Source of the DNA: Tsukamurella sp. TY48
GTDB lineage: Bacteria; Actinomycetota; Actinomycetes; Mycobacteriales; Mycobacteriaceae
Direction of reading: 5' to 3'
Length of the DNA: 64,000 nucleotides
NCBI RefSeq assembly: GCF_019656655.1
Contig: NZ_BPMV01000002.1
Location: 992,001 to 1,056,000 of the forward strand
This document shows positions 17,306 to 26,604 of the stretch, piece after piece (the first letter of the stretch is position 1; each line of letters begins with the position of its first letter). The translations under genes and the position numbers were made by a program. The notes beneath the pieces were generated by a model. The model was not told the DNA's origin and did no database searches. It saw nothing but the letters and a program-made list of their open reading frames with translations.

Positions 17306-18490
17306 GTGAGCTCGCCCAACCCCCTCCATCTGCACTGGTTCCTGCCCACCTACGGCGATTCGCGGAACCTGATGGCGGGAGGGCACGGCAGCGGCATGAG
17401 CGGCGATCGCCCCGCGAACCTGCACTACCTCAAGCAGCTCGCGCTGGCCGCCGAGGCGAACAAGTTCGAGGCGGTGCTCATCCCCACCGGCCTGTGGTGC
17501 GAGGACGCCTGGCTCACGGCGGCGTTGCTCACCGAATCCACCGAGACCCTGAAGTTCCTGGTCGCCCTGCGCCCCGGTCTGGTGAGCCCGCTGCTGTCCG
17601 CCCAGATGGCGAGCACGCTGCAGTGGCAGTCGGGAGGCCGCGTCCTGCTCAACGTGGTCACCGGCGGTGAGTCGTCCGAGCAGCGCGCCTTCGGCGACAC
17701 CCTGACCAAGGACGAGCGCTACGCCCGGTGCGGCGAGTTCCTCGACATCACCCGGCAGCTCTTCACGTCCTCGGAGCCGGTGAACGTCGCGGGCAAGTAC
17801 GTCTCGGCGGAAAACGCCCTGCTGGCGCGGCGTCCCGAGCCCGCGCCGCCGATCTTCTTCGGCGGCAGCTCCCCCGCCGCCGGCGACGTCGCCGCCCAGC
17901 ACGCCGACACTTACCTCACCTGGGGCGAGCCGCCCGCCCAGGTGGCCAAGAAGATCGAGTGGATCCGTGGACTGGCCGCAGCCCAGGGACGCGAGCTCAC
18001 CTACGGCATCCGGCTGCACGTGATCTCTCGCGATACGTCCGAGGAGGCCTGGGCCGAGGCGAACCGCCTGCTCGGCAATCTCGATCCCGCGGCCGTCCGC
18101 GCGGCGCAGGCCAACCTCGCCAGGAGCGAGTCCGAGGGCCAGCGGCTGATGCGCGAACTGCACGGCGGCGGTGCGGCTTTCGACGAAGCCGCCGATGCCC
18201 GCAGCCTCCAGGTGTATCCGGGCCTGTGGACCGGCGTGGGCCTGGTCCGCGGCGGCGCCGGGACCGCCCTGGTCGGCTCGCACGACGAGGTGGCCGACCT
18301 CATCGCCGAGTACGCGGCGCTGGGCCTGGATCACTTCATCCTGTCCGGGTACCCGCACCTGGAAGAGGCCTACCACTTCGGCGAGGGCGTGCGCCCCCGC
18401 CTCGCGGCCCGCGGCCTGCTCGACGCCGGCACTTCGCCGTCGGAGCCGGTGCGCGGGGCCTTCCTACCCAACCTCTCCCCCACCTCCTAG
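17306..18490 (+). CDS. FMNH2-dependent alkanesulfonate monooxygenase (SsuD-like)
   Basis: Luciferase-like TIM barrel that would oxidise an alkanesulfonate to aldehyde plus sulfite with FMNH2 and O2. Family features seen in the 394 residues are HWFLPTYGDSRNL, the long central RPGLVSPLLSAQMASTLQWQSGGRVLLNVVTGG segment, and FFGGSSPAAGDVAAQHADTYLTWGEP. The start is GTG 17306 with GGAAGG upstream. It is first of three tightly spaced genes with the SfnG-like and SfnB-like genes. No flavin reductase (SsuE) and no sulfonate ABC transporter are present in the window, so reduced flavin must come from elsewhere. The exact sulfonate (methane-, taurine or longer) cannot be read from sequence. Confidence 0.88.
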   Translation: MSSPNPLHLHWFLPTYGDSRNLMAGGHGSGMSGDRPANLHYLKQLALAAEANKFEAVLIPTGLWCEDAWLTAALLTESTETLKFLVALRPGLVSPLLSAQMASTLQWQSGGRVLLNVVTGGESSEQRAFGDTLTKDERYARCGEFLDITRQLFTSSEPVNVAGKYVSAENALLARRPEPAPPIFFGGSSPAAGDVAAQHADTYLTWGEPPAQVAKKIEWIRGLAAAQGRELTYGIRLHVISRDTSEEAWAEANRLLGNLDPAAVRAAQANLARSESEGQRLMRELHGGGAAFDEAADARSLQVYPGLWTGVGLVRGGAGTALVGSHDEVADLIAEYAALGLDHFILSGYPHLEEAYHFGEGVRPRLAARGLLDAGTSPSEPVRGAFLPNLSPTS

Positions 18491-18514
18491 ACAGCCCCGA
18501 GCCGAAGGAACACC

Positions 18515-19624
18515 ATGACCACCGAGAAGATCGCCGACGAGATCAAGTTCGCCTACTGGGTCCCCAATGTCTCCGGTGGACTGGTGACCAGCGATATCGA
18601 GCAGCGCACCAGCTGGGACTTCGAGTACAACAAGAAGCTGGCCCAGACCGCCGAGCGCGTGGGCTTCGAGTACGCGCTCTCGCAGGTGCGGTACATGGCC
18701 AGCTACGGCGCCGAGTACCAGCACGAGTCCACCTCGTTCAGCCTCGCGCTGCTGGGCGCCACCGAGAAGCTCAAGGTGATCGCCGCCGTGCATCCCGGCC
18801 TCTGGCATCCCGCCGTGCTGGCCAAGTTCGGCGCCACCGCGGATCACCTCTCGAACGGCCGGTTCGCGATCAACGTGGTCTCCGGTTGGTTCGCGGGCGA
18901 GTTCAAGGCGCTCGGCGAGCCCTGGCTCGAGCACGACGAGCGGTACCGGCGCAGCGCCGAGTTCCTCGAGGTGATCCGCAAGATCTGGACCGAGGACAAC
19001 GTCGACTTCGGCGGCGACTTCTACCGGATCCGCGACTTCACCCTCAAGCCCAAGCCGCTCAACACCCCGGAGCGCCCGAATCCCGAGCTGTTCCAGGGCG
19101 GCAACTCCTCGGCGGCGCGCGTGAACGGCGGCAAGTACGCCGACTGGTACTTCTCCAACGGCAAGGACTTCGACGGCGTCACCGACCAGCTCGACGATCT
19201 GCGTCGCGTGGCCCGGGAGGCGCAGCGCGAGGTGAAGTTCGGCCTCAACGGCTTCATCATCGCTCGCGACACCGAGAAAGAGGCGCGGGACACCCTGCGC
19301 GAGATCGTCGAGAAGGCCAACAAGCCCGCGGTCGAGGGCTTCCGGGACGCGGTGCAGCAGGCGGGCAAGTCCACCTCCGATGGTCGTGGCATGTGGGCGG
19401 ACTCCTCGTTCGAGGACCTGGTCCAGTACAACGACGGCTTCCGCACCCAGCTGATCGGAACCCCGGAGCAGGTCGCCGAACGGATCGTGGCCTACAAGGA
19501 GCTGGGGGTGGACCTGATCCTGGGTGGGTTCCTGCACTTCCAGGAGGAGATCGAGTACTTCGGCGAGAAGGTGCTGCCCCTGGTGCGCGAGATCGAGGCG
19601 AGCCGCGCCGGGGCGCTGGTGTGA
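18515..19624 (+). CDS. sfnG: Dimethylsulfone monooxygenase (SfnG-like)
   Basis: Flavin-dependent luciferase-family enzyme expected to convert dimethylsulfone to methanesulfinate. The opening IKFAYWVPNVSGGLVTSDIEQRTSWDFEYNKKLA and the later GRFAINVVSGWFAGEFKALGEPWLEHDERYRRS, NPELFQGGNSSAARVNGGKYADWYFSNG are characteristic of SfnG rather than SsuD. The 369-residue length is normal. A GAAGGA ribosome site precedes ATG 18515. Its stop overlaps the next start by four bases (GTGA), indicating translational coupling. Confidence 0.9.
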   Translation: MTTEKIADEIKFAYWVPNVSGGLVTSDIEQRTSWDFEYNKKLAQTAERVGFEYALSQVRYMASYGAEYQHESTSFSLALLGATEKLKVIAAVHPGLWHPAVLAKFGATADHLSNGRFAINVVSGWFAGEFKALGEPWLEHDERYRRSAEFLEVIRKIWTEDNVDFGGDFYRIRDFTLKPKPLNTPERPNPELFQGGNSSAARVNGGKYADWYFSNGKDFDGVTDQLDDLRRVAREAQREVKFGLNGFIIARDTEKEARDTLREIVEKANKPAVEGFRDAVQQAGKSTSDGRGMWADSSFEDLVQYNDGFRTQLIGTPEQVAERIVAYKELGVDLILGGFLHFQEEIEYFGEKVLPLVREIEASRAGALV

Positions 19625-20808
19625 CCATCGCACCCGGAATCGACTCGGCGCAGACGGCATTCGATTCGGCGCGCTACCTCGCCGAGCGGTTCGCCGAGAC
19701 CGCCGCCGACCGGGACCGCGATCGCCGGCTTCCGCACGCCGAGGTGGAGTACCTCTCCGACGCCGGGCTCTTCGCGTTGACGGTGCCCGCCCGGTTCGGC
19801 GGACCCGATCTGCCGCCGTCCACTGTGGCCGAGGTCTTCCGCATCCTCGCCACCGCCGACGGATCGCTCGCGCAGATCCCGCACAGCCACTACGTGTACC
19901 TCACCGCGCTGCGCCTGGCCGCGCCGGAGGGCCTGCAGCGCACGCTGTTCCAGCAGGTGCTCGACGGTGCTCGGATCGCGAACGCGCAATCCGAGAAGGG
20001 CGGGAAGACGGTGGCCGAGGTGTCCACCACGCTCACCCGGACCCCGGACGGTGCCCGCCTCGACGGTGAGAAGTTCTACTGCACGGGCTCGCCGTACGCG
20101 CACATCCTCGCTGTACTGGCCCGCGACGCCGACTCGGGGGAACAGGTGATCGCCTTCGTTCCGGCGGAGACGCCCGGCATCACCGTGCTCGACGACTGGA
20201 ACGGGCTGGGCCAACGCACCACCGGCAGCGGGACGGTGCGCTTCGACGATGTGGCCGTCCCGCCCGGGGCGGTGGTGCCGCGCTCGCCCGCCGTCTCCGA
20301 GCCCACCGGCTACGGTGCGTTCGCACAGCTGCTGCATGTGGCCATCGACACCGGGCTGGCCCGGGGCGCACTGGAGGCGGCGGCGGAGTTCGTCCGCACG
20401 AAGTCTCGCCCCTGGTTCGAGGCGGGCGTCGACCGCGCGCAGGACGACCTCCTGGTGGTGCAGCGATTCGGCGAGCTCACCGTGAGTGTGCGCGCCGCCG
20501 AAGCCGCGCTCACCGTGGCCGCTGCGGCCGTCGACACCGCCTTCGCCGAACCCGGCGCCGAGCACGCCCAGGAGGCCTCGATCGCCGTCGCCACCGCGAA
20601 GGTCCTGGCCGACCGCGCCGCCACCGAGGTGCCCGCCGCTCTGTTCGAGGTGAGTGGGACGCGCAGCGCGGGCGGCGATCTGGGCCTCGACCGGTTCTGG
20701 CGTGACGCCCGCACGCACACCCTGCACGATCCGGTGCGATACAAGGTGCACCACCTCGGCCGCAGCACCCTCAATCAGGTGCCGCCTCCGCTGCACGGCG
20801 TTCTCTGA
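19621..20808 (+). CDS. sfnB: Acyl-CoA-dehydrogenase-family sulfur acquisition oxidoreductase (SfnB-like)
   Basis: 395-residue flavoprotein of the acyl-CoA dehydrogenase/DszC superfamily. SfnB members are linked to dimethylsulfone use and act as FMNH2-dependent monooxygenases or oxidoreductases in sulfur scavenging. The sequence shows the helical N-terminal domain (FAETAADRDRDRRLPHAEVEYLSDAGLFALTVPARFGG), the beta domain (GEKFYCTGSPYAHILAVLA, GLGQRTTGSGTV) and a C-terminal helical domain ending with RDARTHTLHDPVRYKVHHLG. The GTG start at 19621 is set by the four-base overlap with sfnG; the same frame stays open upstream but that is antisense-like noise. It ends eight bases from the convergent iolH. 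Confidence 0.87.
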   Translation: MTIAPGIDSAQTAFDSARYLAERFAETAADRDRDRRLPHAEVEYLSDAGLFALTVPARFGGPDLPPSTVAEVFRILATADGSLAQIPHSHYVYLTALRLAAPEGLQRTLFQQVLDGARIANAQSEKGGKTVAEVSTTLTRTPDGARLDGEKFYCTGSPYAHILAVLARDADSGEQVIAFVPAETPGITVLDDWNGLGQRTTGSGTVRFDDVAVPPGAVVPRSPAVSEPTGYGAFAQLLHVAIDTGLARGALEAAAEFVRTKSRPWFEAGVDRAQDDLLVVQRFGELTVSVRAAEAALTVAAAAVDTAFAEPGAEHAQEASIAVATAKVLADRAATEVPAALFEVSGTRSAGGDLGLDRFWRDARTHTLHDPVRYKVHHLGRSTLNQVPPPLHGVL

Positions 20809-20816
20809 CGCGGTCC

Positions 20817-21692
20817 TCAGATGTGCGCCGCGACCAGCTCGCGGATGCGCCCGAGCTGGTACCGGGAGGTCTCATCCGCGGTCTCGTCCTCGGCGAAGAC
20901 GTTCGAGCAGATGATCGCGTCCTCGCGCCCGAGGAAGCCGGTGCGGCCGAGCAACCCGAACAGCGCCTCCCAGTCCACGTCGCCGGCGCCGATCCGCAGG
21001 TGCTGATGCACGCGCACGGCGTTGCCGGGTGGGTTGGTGATGTAGCGCAGGCCGTGCGAGCGGCGATGGTCGTAGGTGTCGGCGGCGTAGACCGCTCCGA
21101 GCCGATCGCCGAGTTCCGGGACCAGACTGTCCGCGCGATCGCCGTAGTGGAAGGTGTGGCTGCCGACGTAGACGAATCCCACCGCGGGTGAATCCAGCCC
21201 ACGCAGTATCTGCCAGGCCGCCAGGCCGTCCTCGACGAAGTCGTCGGGGTGTGGATCGAAGTTCAGGGTGATACCTGCGGATTCGAGCAGTGGGATCAGT
21301 TGTTCCATGGACCGGTAGAAGGCCGCCTCCGATTCCTCGAATCGTTCAGGCCGTCCGCTGAATTCGGTATTGATCACGGAGACCTCGAGCGCTTCGGCGA
21401 CCTCGATGACGCGCCGGAAATTCCGCAGTGCGGCCTCCCGCTGCGGTTCGTCCGGCCACGAGATCCGCTGCACCGGGAGCAGCGAGGCGATGCCGACCCC
21501 CGCATCCGCGGCGCGTTTGCGCACCGTGGCGAGGTGAGCGCGGTCCACCCGCGGATGCCCGAAGAAGGGCACGAACTCCGGATGCGGCGTGAGCTGGATC
21601 CATTCGTATCCGGCCCTCGCCGCCACGTCGAAGAAGTCGAGGAACGCGTGGGTGCTGTGGAACGGCGTGGGATCGAGGGCGATTCGGACCAT
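20817..21692 (-). CDS. iolH: Sugar phosphate isomerase/epimerase family protein, last gene of the iol operon
   Basis: Xylose-isomerase-like TIM barrel of 291 residues with metal-site type segments (NTEFSGRPERFEESE, INFDPHPDDF, FVYVGSHTFHYGD, YAADTYDHR). Its position at the end of iolC...iolG matches iolH of Corynebacterium. The role of IolH is not well settled; an inosose or keto-sugar isomerase/dehydratase role is plausible. ATG 21692 is chosen because AGGGGG lies about six bases upstream; a GTG codon directly precedes it. It is separated from iolG by nine bases. Confidence 0.85.
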   Translation of the reverse strand: MVRIALDPTPFHSTHAFLDFFDVAARAGYEWIQLTPHPEFVPFFGHPRVDRAHLATVRKRAADAGVGIASLLPVQRISWPDEPQREAALRNFRRVIEVAEALEVSVINTEFSGRPERFEESEAAFYRSMEQLIPLLESAGITLNFDPHPDDFVEDGLAAWQILRGLDSPAVGFVYVGSHTFHYGDRADSLVPELGDRLGAVYAADTYDHRRSHGLRYITNPPGNAVRVHQHLRIGAGDVDWEALFGLLGRTGFLGREDAIICSNVFAEDETADETSRYQLGRIRELVAAHI

Positions 21693-21701
21693 CACAGCCC
21701 C

Positions 21702-22721
21702 CTAGCGCTCGGCGTAGAACGCCGGCGTCACGGGCAGGTCGACGGTGACGGGCCCCTCCTTGTCGAGGGCCTCGACGCCCGCGGCGCAGCACACGGCCAC
21801 CTTGTAGCCGTCGAACGCCGACGGTCCCGCCACCACGCCGCGCCGCGCACCGTCGACCCAGGCCTGCACCTGGCGGTCGTAGGCCTCGCGGAATCGGGTC
21901 GTGTAGTCGGCGTGCTCCGCCACGGCGAACCGTCCCGCCTGGAAGAGCTGGAGCCCGGACGGTTCACCGATCCTGGCCACGCCCTGCTCGAAGACCGCCT
22001 CGGTGGACACCTGGTAGCCGAAGCCGATGGAGACGTTCATCTCGACGTCCACGAGGACGCCGTTGTCGAGCTCCATGATCACCAGGATCGGCTCGCGAAG
22101 ACGTTCGGGAGCACCACTGTTGCGGCGCGGGTACTTCACCTCGACCGAACGCACGACGCCTCCGGCGAGCCAGGGCACCACATCGAACTCGTGCACCACG
22201 GAATCGTTGATGAGCATCGATTGCACGTAGCTCGCCGGGACCGAGGCGTTGCGGTGCCGGGCGTGCAGCATGACCAGTTCACCGGCGGCACGATCGGCGA
22301 TCAGTGCCCGCAGTTGCTCGTACTCGCGGTCGAACCGGCGCATGAATCCCACTTGGATCAGCTGCTTCCCGCCCGCCATCTCCGCCTCCACCACGCGCCA
22401 CGACGACTCGGGTTCCTTGGTCAGGGGCTTCTCGCACAGCACGGGCAGCCCGGCGGCGAGCACCGCGAGCAGCGCCTCCTCGTGGTACTGCCCCGGCGTG
22501 GCGATCAGCACCGCGTCGGCGAGCCCCGACGCCAGGGCACCGTCGAGGTCCGTGAAGCCCTGCGCTCCCGGTGCATCTGCGAGCGCGGCACCGCGACGCG
22601 CGGCATCGGGTTCCACGACGGCCGAGACGGTGGCACCGGTGATGGCGGTGGTGATGCGCCGGATGTGGTCGGCGCCCATCATTCCGGCGCCGACGACGGC
22701 GATCCGCAGGTCCTGGCTCAT
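21702..22721 (-). CDS. iolG: Inositol 2-dehydrogenase (Gfo/Idh/MocA family)
   Basis: NAD-dependent oxidation of myo-inositol to scyllo-inosose, the first catabolic step. The Rossmann motif is VVGAGMMGADH. The family EKP motif is in VLCEKPLTKEPES, and VGFMRRFDREYEQL and the catalytic HEFD in SVVHEFDVVPWL are typical of IolG. The 339-residue protein starts at ATG 22721; longer upstream reading frames enter iolE. It lies 29 bases after iolE within the operon. Confidence 0.92.
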   Translation of the reverse strand: MSQDLRIAVVGAGMMGADHIRRITTAITGATVSAVVEPDAARRGAALADAPGAQGFTDLDGALASGLADAVLIATPGQYHEEALLAVLAAGLPVLCEKPLTKEPESSWRVVEAEMAGGKQLIQVGFMRRFDREYEQLRALIADRAAGELVMLHARHRNASVPASYVQSMLINDSVVHEFDVVPWLAGGVVRSVEVKYPRRNSGAPERLREPILVIMELDNGVLVDVEMNVSIGFGYQVSTEAVFEQGVARIGEPSGLQLFQAGRFAVAEHADYTTRFREAYDRQVQAWVDGARRGVVAGPSAFDGYKVAVCCAAGVEALDKEGPVTVDLPVTPAFYAER

Positions 22722-22750
22722 GGGGTCTTCGCTCCTGTTCGGTTGGGCGG

Positions 22751-23674
22751 TCAGCGGGTGCGGGTGAGTGGGTGGCAGCCGAAGATGTGCTGCCGGGTTC
22801 GGGTGGCGATGCCCGCCGGGAGGTCGATGTCGACGCCGGGCATGTCCTGCTCGACGATCGCGAAGATCTCCGAGTCGATCCCGTTGACGGCGTCGATGAT
22901 CGGTGCGAAATCGGGTATGCCGGAAGGTGGTTCGACCATGATCTCGGCGGCGCAGTCGGCGAAGGCGACGTCGTTCTTGAGGACGTCGAAGCGCAGTTCC
23001 GGATCGATCTGCTTGAGGTGCAGGTACCCGATCCGGTCCGGGTGTTTCGTGATCAGCTCGACGTTGTCGCCGCCGTAGTAGGCGTAGTGCCCGGTGTCCA
23101 GACACAGGCTCAGGCTCTCGGGATCGGTGATCTCCAGGAGGCGCTGCACCTCGCGTGCGGTGCCGATGTGGCTGTCGGCGTGGCTGTGGAACTGCTGGCG
23201 GATGCCGAACTCCTCGGCCAGGGCGCGGCCGAGGCGATTATGGCCCTCCCCCATGAGGTTCCACTGCTCGGTGTTCAGGGTACGCGGTTCCAGGGTCTCG
23301 CCGGTGGCGTCGGAGCGCCACAGGTCGGGGATCACCACGAGGTGCTCGGCCCCCATCGCCTGCACCAGGGCGGCGACATCGCTCACCTGCCGCCAGGCGC
23401 GGTCCCACTGATCGGCGCCCTTGTGGAAGCCGGTGAAGATGGTGCCGCCGGACAGCGCGAGATCGCGCTTTCCGAGCTCGTCCTCGAGGCGCCCCGGATC
23501 GGTGGGCAGGTAGCCGTAGGGGCCGAGCTCGATGTAGTGGTATCCGGCCGCGGCGGCCTCATCGAGGAAGCGTTCCCACGGTGTCTGGCGGGGGTGTTCG
23601 GGGAACCACACACCCCAGGAGTCGGGGGCGGTGCCGATGCGCAGTCCGGCGGTGTGCTCGCGGTCGTCGGTCAT
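22751..23674 (-). CDS. iolE: myo-Inosose-2 dehydratase
   Basis: TIM-barrel, metal-dependent enzyme dehydrating scyllo-inosose to 3D-trihydroxycyclohexane-1,2-dione. Recognisable segments are GTAPDSWGVWFPEHP at the N-terminus, QQFHSHADSHIGT, SLCLDTGHYAYYGGD, GYLHLKQIDPE and IVEQDMPG near the end, which supply the usual Glu/Asp/His metal ligands. The 307-residue length is normal for IolE. It lies between iolD and iolG in the order expected for the pathway. Confidence 0.92.
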   Translation of the reverse strand: MTDDREHTAGLRIGTAPDSWGVWFPEHPRQTPWERFLDEAAAAGYHYIELGPYGYLPTDPGRLEDELGKRDLALSGGTIFTGFHKGADQWDRAWRQVSDVAALVQAMGAEHLVVIPDLWRSDATGETLEPRTLNTEQWNLMGEGHNRLGRALAEEFGIRQQFHSHADSHIGTAREVQRLLEITDPESLSLCLDTGHYAYYGGDNVELITKHPDRIGYLHLKQIDPELRFDVLKNDVAFADCAAEIMVEPPSGIPDFAPIIDAVNGIDSEIFAIVEQDMPGVDIDLPAGIATRTRQHIFGCHPLTRTR

Positions 23675-23705
23675 GATGTGGATCCTTCTCGGAGCGGGTT
23701 CGGCA

Positions 23706-25658
23706 CTAGCCGAGGAGCGGGCGCTGCTGGACGCGCTGCCGTTCGTAGTCGGCGCGCGCCGCCCGGGTGCTGTCCATCGTCGAGACCTCGGCGACGGGAA
23801 CGTCCCACCAGCCGCCGCCCTCGGGCGCGTAGACGAACGGGTCGCTGTGCAGATGGATCACGGTGGGACCGCTCGCGGCCTTGGCGGTGGCGACCGCCCG
23901 CGACAGGTCGCCCAGAGCCTGCGGACCGGGCGCGATGTCGATCACGTCCACGCCGTAGCTGGCGGCGTTCGCGGCCAAGTCCACCGGAAGGAAGGGGCCG
24001 CGCTCGAAGTCGGCGTGCGCCGGATCGCCGTCGGGTGATTCGGCGTACCGGTACCGCGTGCCGTACCGCTGCGATCCGACCGTCTCGGAGAGGTGACCGA
24101 TCGACGCGTAGCCCTGGTTCTGGATGATGATCACGATCAGTTTGATGCCCTCGGCCACTGCGGTGACCAGTTCGGTGTGCAGCATGAGGTAGGAGCCGTC
24201 GCCCACCATCACCACGACATCGCGATCGTCACCGTCAGCCAGGAGTCCGCGCTTGGCGCCGAGACCGCCGGCGATCTCGTATCCCATGCAGGAGAAAGCG
24301 TATTCGACGTGGTAGCCGAGTGGATCGCGCACCCGCCACAACTTCTGCAGGTCGCCGGGCAGCGACCCCGCTGCCTGGATGATCACGTCGCGGGGATCCA
24401 TGGCAGCGTGCACGGCTCCGATGATCTCGGGCTGGCCCGGCAGCTCGCCTCCGGTGGGCACGAAGGCGGCGTCGACCGCTGTATCCCACTCGCGTTTGGC
24501 TGCGGCGATCCGATCGGCGTAGCCGGATTCCACGGTGTGACCGTCGAGTTCGGTTCGCAGGGCGATGAGCGTCTCGCGGGCATCGGCGATCACCGGGAGC
24601 TGGGACCCGTGCTTGTAGGCGTCGAACGAGGCGACGTTGATGTTGACGAAGGTGACCTCGGGGGCTTGGAAGGCGGTGCGGCTACCGGTGGTGAAATCGC
24701 TGTACCGGGTGCCGATTCCGATCACAACATCCGCCTCGGCGGCGATCGCATTGGCCGCGGCGGAGCCGGTGGCGCCGATACCGCCGAGGTTCTGCGGGTG
24801 GTCCCAGATCAGCGCCCCACCACCCGCCTGGGTGGTGCCCACGGGTATCCCGGTGGCCTCGACGAGCCGCCGCAGTGCGTCTTCGGCGCCGGAGTAGATC
24901 ACGCCGCCTCCGGCCACGATCAGCGGTCGTTTCGCGCCGCGGATCGCCGTCACGGCGCGGGCCAGCGGCCCGCGCTCGGGCAGCGGGCGGCGCAGGTGCC
25001 ACTCGCGGTCGGCGAGGAACTCTTCGGGCACGTCGATGCTCTCGGCCTGGACGTCTTCGGGCAGCGCGATGGTCACGGCGCCGGTCTCCGCGGGATCGGT
25101 CAGCACCCGCAGTGCGGCGAGCGCGATCGAGAACAGCTGCTCCGGGCGCTGCACGCGGTCGAAATAGCGGGAGAGGGGGCGGAAGGCATCGGAGACCTGG
25201 ATCCCCGTGTCGTGCGGGAACTCCAGCTGTTGGAGGACGGGATCGGCCACGCGGGTCGCGAACGTGTCCGAGACCAGCAGGAGCGCGGGCATCCGGTTCG
25301 CGGTGGCCAGCGCGGCACCGGTGAGCATGTTGGCCGCCCCCGGTCCGACCGACGCGGTGCTGGCGTACGTGGCGCGCCGCCGGTGCATGCGGGCGTAGCC
25401 CACGGCCTGGTGCACCATGGCCTGCTCGTTGCGCGCCTGGTGATAGGGCATGAGCCCGGGTTCCTCGACGGCCGCCTGGAGCAGGGCCTGGCCGACGCCG
25501 GCGACATTGCCGTGCCCGAAGATCCCGAAGGTGCCGGGCACGGTGCGCTCGCGCACGACGGTGCTCGTACCGTCGGCACCGACGACCTCGTCCACGGTCC
25601 ATTGATGGGCCAGGAACTCGACCAGGGCCTGGCCGACCGTCATCCGACGCGTGCTCAT
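23706..25658 (-). CDS. iolD: 3D-(3,5/4)-trihydroxycyclohexane-1,2-dione acylhydrolase, ThDP-dependent
   Basis: Opens the cyclohexanedione ring to 5-deoxy-glucuronate. The fold is that of acetolactate-synthase-like ThDP enzymes. The N-terminal pyrimidine domain includes GIFGHGNVAGVGQAL. The central domain includes PLIVAGGGVIYSGA. The ThDP/Mg motif is in the C-terminal domain, VGDGSYLMLHTEL through IIQNQGYASI. The 650 residues start at ATG 25658, overlapping the iolB stop by four bases (ATGA), so the two are translationally coupled. Confidence 0.96.
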   Translation of the reverse strand: MSTRRMTVGQALVEFLAHQWTVDEVVGADGTSTVVRERTVPGTFGIFGHGNVAGVGQALLQAAVEEPGLMPYHQARNEQAMVHQAVGYARMHRRRATYASTASVGPGAANMLTGAALATANRMPALLLVSDTFATRVADPVLQQLEFPHDTGIQVSDAFRPLSRYFDRVQRPEQLFSIALAALRVLTDPAETGAVTIALPEDVQAESIDVPEEFLADREWHLRRPLPERGPLARAVTAIRGAKRPLIVAGGGVIYSGAEDALRRLVEATGIPVGTTQAGGGALIWDHPQNLGGIGATGSAAANAIAAEADVVIGIGTRYSDFTTGSRTAFQAPEVTFVNINVASFDAYKHGSQLPVIADARETLIALRTELDGHTVESGYADRIAAAKREWDTAVDAAFVPTGGELPGQPEIIGAVHAAMDPRDVIIQAAGSLPGDLQKLWRVRDPLGYHVEYAFSCMGYEIAGGLGAKRGLLADGDDRDVVVMVGDGSYLMLHTELVTAVAEGIKLIVIIIQNQGYASIGHLSETVGSQRYGTRYRYAESPDGDPAHADFERGPFLPVDLAANAASYGVDVIDIAPGPQALGDLSRAVATAKAASGPTVIHLHSDPFVYAPEGGGWWDVPVAEVSTMDSTRAARADYERQRVQQRPLLG

Positions 25659-26581
25659 TCGGCTTCTCCTTCGCTGGATCCGGTGGGGGCCGCGTAGGGC
25701 AACCGGGAATCGGGTTCCTGAGCGCTCCATGTGTCCCGCAGCCAGGTCTGGCGCGGATCATCACTGATCAGCCATTCCCGTTCGGGGTCGGGGCCGGCCA
25801 TCACGTTGAGGTAGTAGAGGTCGTACTCGGGCGCCGCCATCGCCGGACCGTGGTACCCGAACGGGACCAGCGCGATGTCACCGGTGCGGACCACGGCGTT
25901 GGTGTCGATCTCACCCGCGTTCGACGAGTAGGTGACGAAGCTGCCGAAGGCGTCCACGTCGGCGGGGGCCGATCCCGCCTCCCGCAGTGCGCGGGTGGGA
26001 GCGGCCTCGAAGTAGTAGATCTCCTCGAGCCTGGTCTCGTGCCCCGCGATGTACTCGTCGTGCTTGTGCGCGGGGTGACTGCTCCAGTTCCCACCCGGCG
26101 TGATCACCTCGCACACGATGAGTGCGGCGGCGTCGAGGGTGCCGGGAGTACCGAAGTTGTGCACCTGGCGGGTGTCCCGGCCCGCTCCGCGGACCTCGAC
26201 CGGGACCGCGTGCGCCGGGACGTGGCGAGTGGGTCGGGTGACGGTGGTCGGGGCTTCCGCCACCGCCACCCGCCCGGTGCCGCGCACCGTCAGTCCGGTG
26301 CCCGCACCGATGTACAGCACGTCGGTGGGACCGTCGAACACGGAGCGCCGCCCGGCCAGCGTCGTGGAGACACCCTCATGATCCACGATGCAGCCGCCGG
26401 TCAGGGGGACGACGATGCGTTCGATTCCGCCCGCGGGCAGCGTCAGCGCGCCGGAGGCCAGGTCCGCGATCCGGATCCCGGTGTGCCGCCAGCCGGGGAT
26501 CGTGGTGTCGACCACGGATTCCCATCCATCACGCGCCAGGTCACCGCGGGGATGGAACCACTCGTTGGGTGTCGCCGCCAT
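25655..26581 (-). CDS. iolB: 5-Deoxy-glucuronate isomerase
   Basis: Isomerises 5-deoxy-glucuronate to 2-deoxy-5-keto-gluconate. It is a bicupin of 308 residues with the metal-site stretch WSSHPAHKHDEY, the ETRLEEIYYFEA segment and the C-terminal YHGPAMAAPEYDLYYLNVMAG typical of IolB. The start at ATG 26581 follows a GAGAAGGGA ribosome site. Confidence 0.96.
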   Translation of the reverse strand: MAATPNEWFHPRGDLARDGWESVVDTTIPGWRHTGIRIADLASGALTLPAGGIERIVVPLTGGCIVDHEGVSTTLAGRRSVFDGPTDVLYIGAGTGLTVRGTGRVAVAEAPTTVTRPTRHVPAHAVPVEVRGAGRDTRQVHNFGTPGTLDAAALIVCEVITPGGNWSSHPAHKHDEYIAGHETRLEEIYYFEAAPTRALREAGSAPADVDAFGSFVTYSSNAGEIDTNAVVRTGDIALVPFGYHGPAMAAPEYDLYYLNVMAGPDPEREWLISDDPRQTWLRDTWSAQEPDSRLPYAAPTGSSEGEAE

Positions 26582-26604
26582 GGCCGTTCCCTTCTCGAAA
26601 TGCG

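Noticed and set aside
17728-19620. Upstream extension of the SfnB frame across ssuD and sfnG
   Set aside because: The translation is Arg-rich noise antisense in character to two clear flavoproteins. The true start is GTG 19621 with a four-base overlap.
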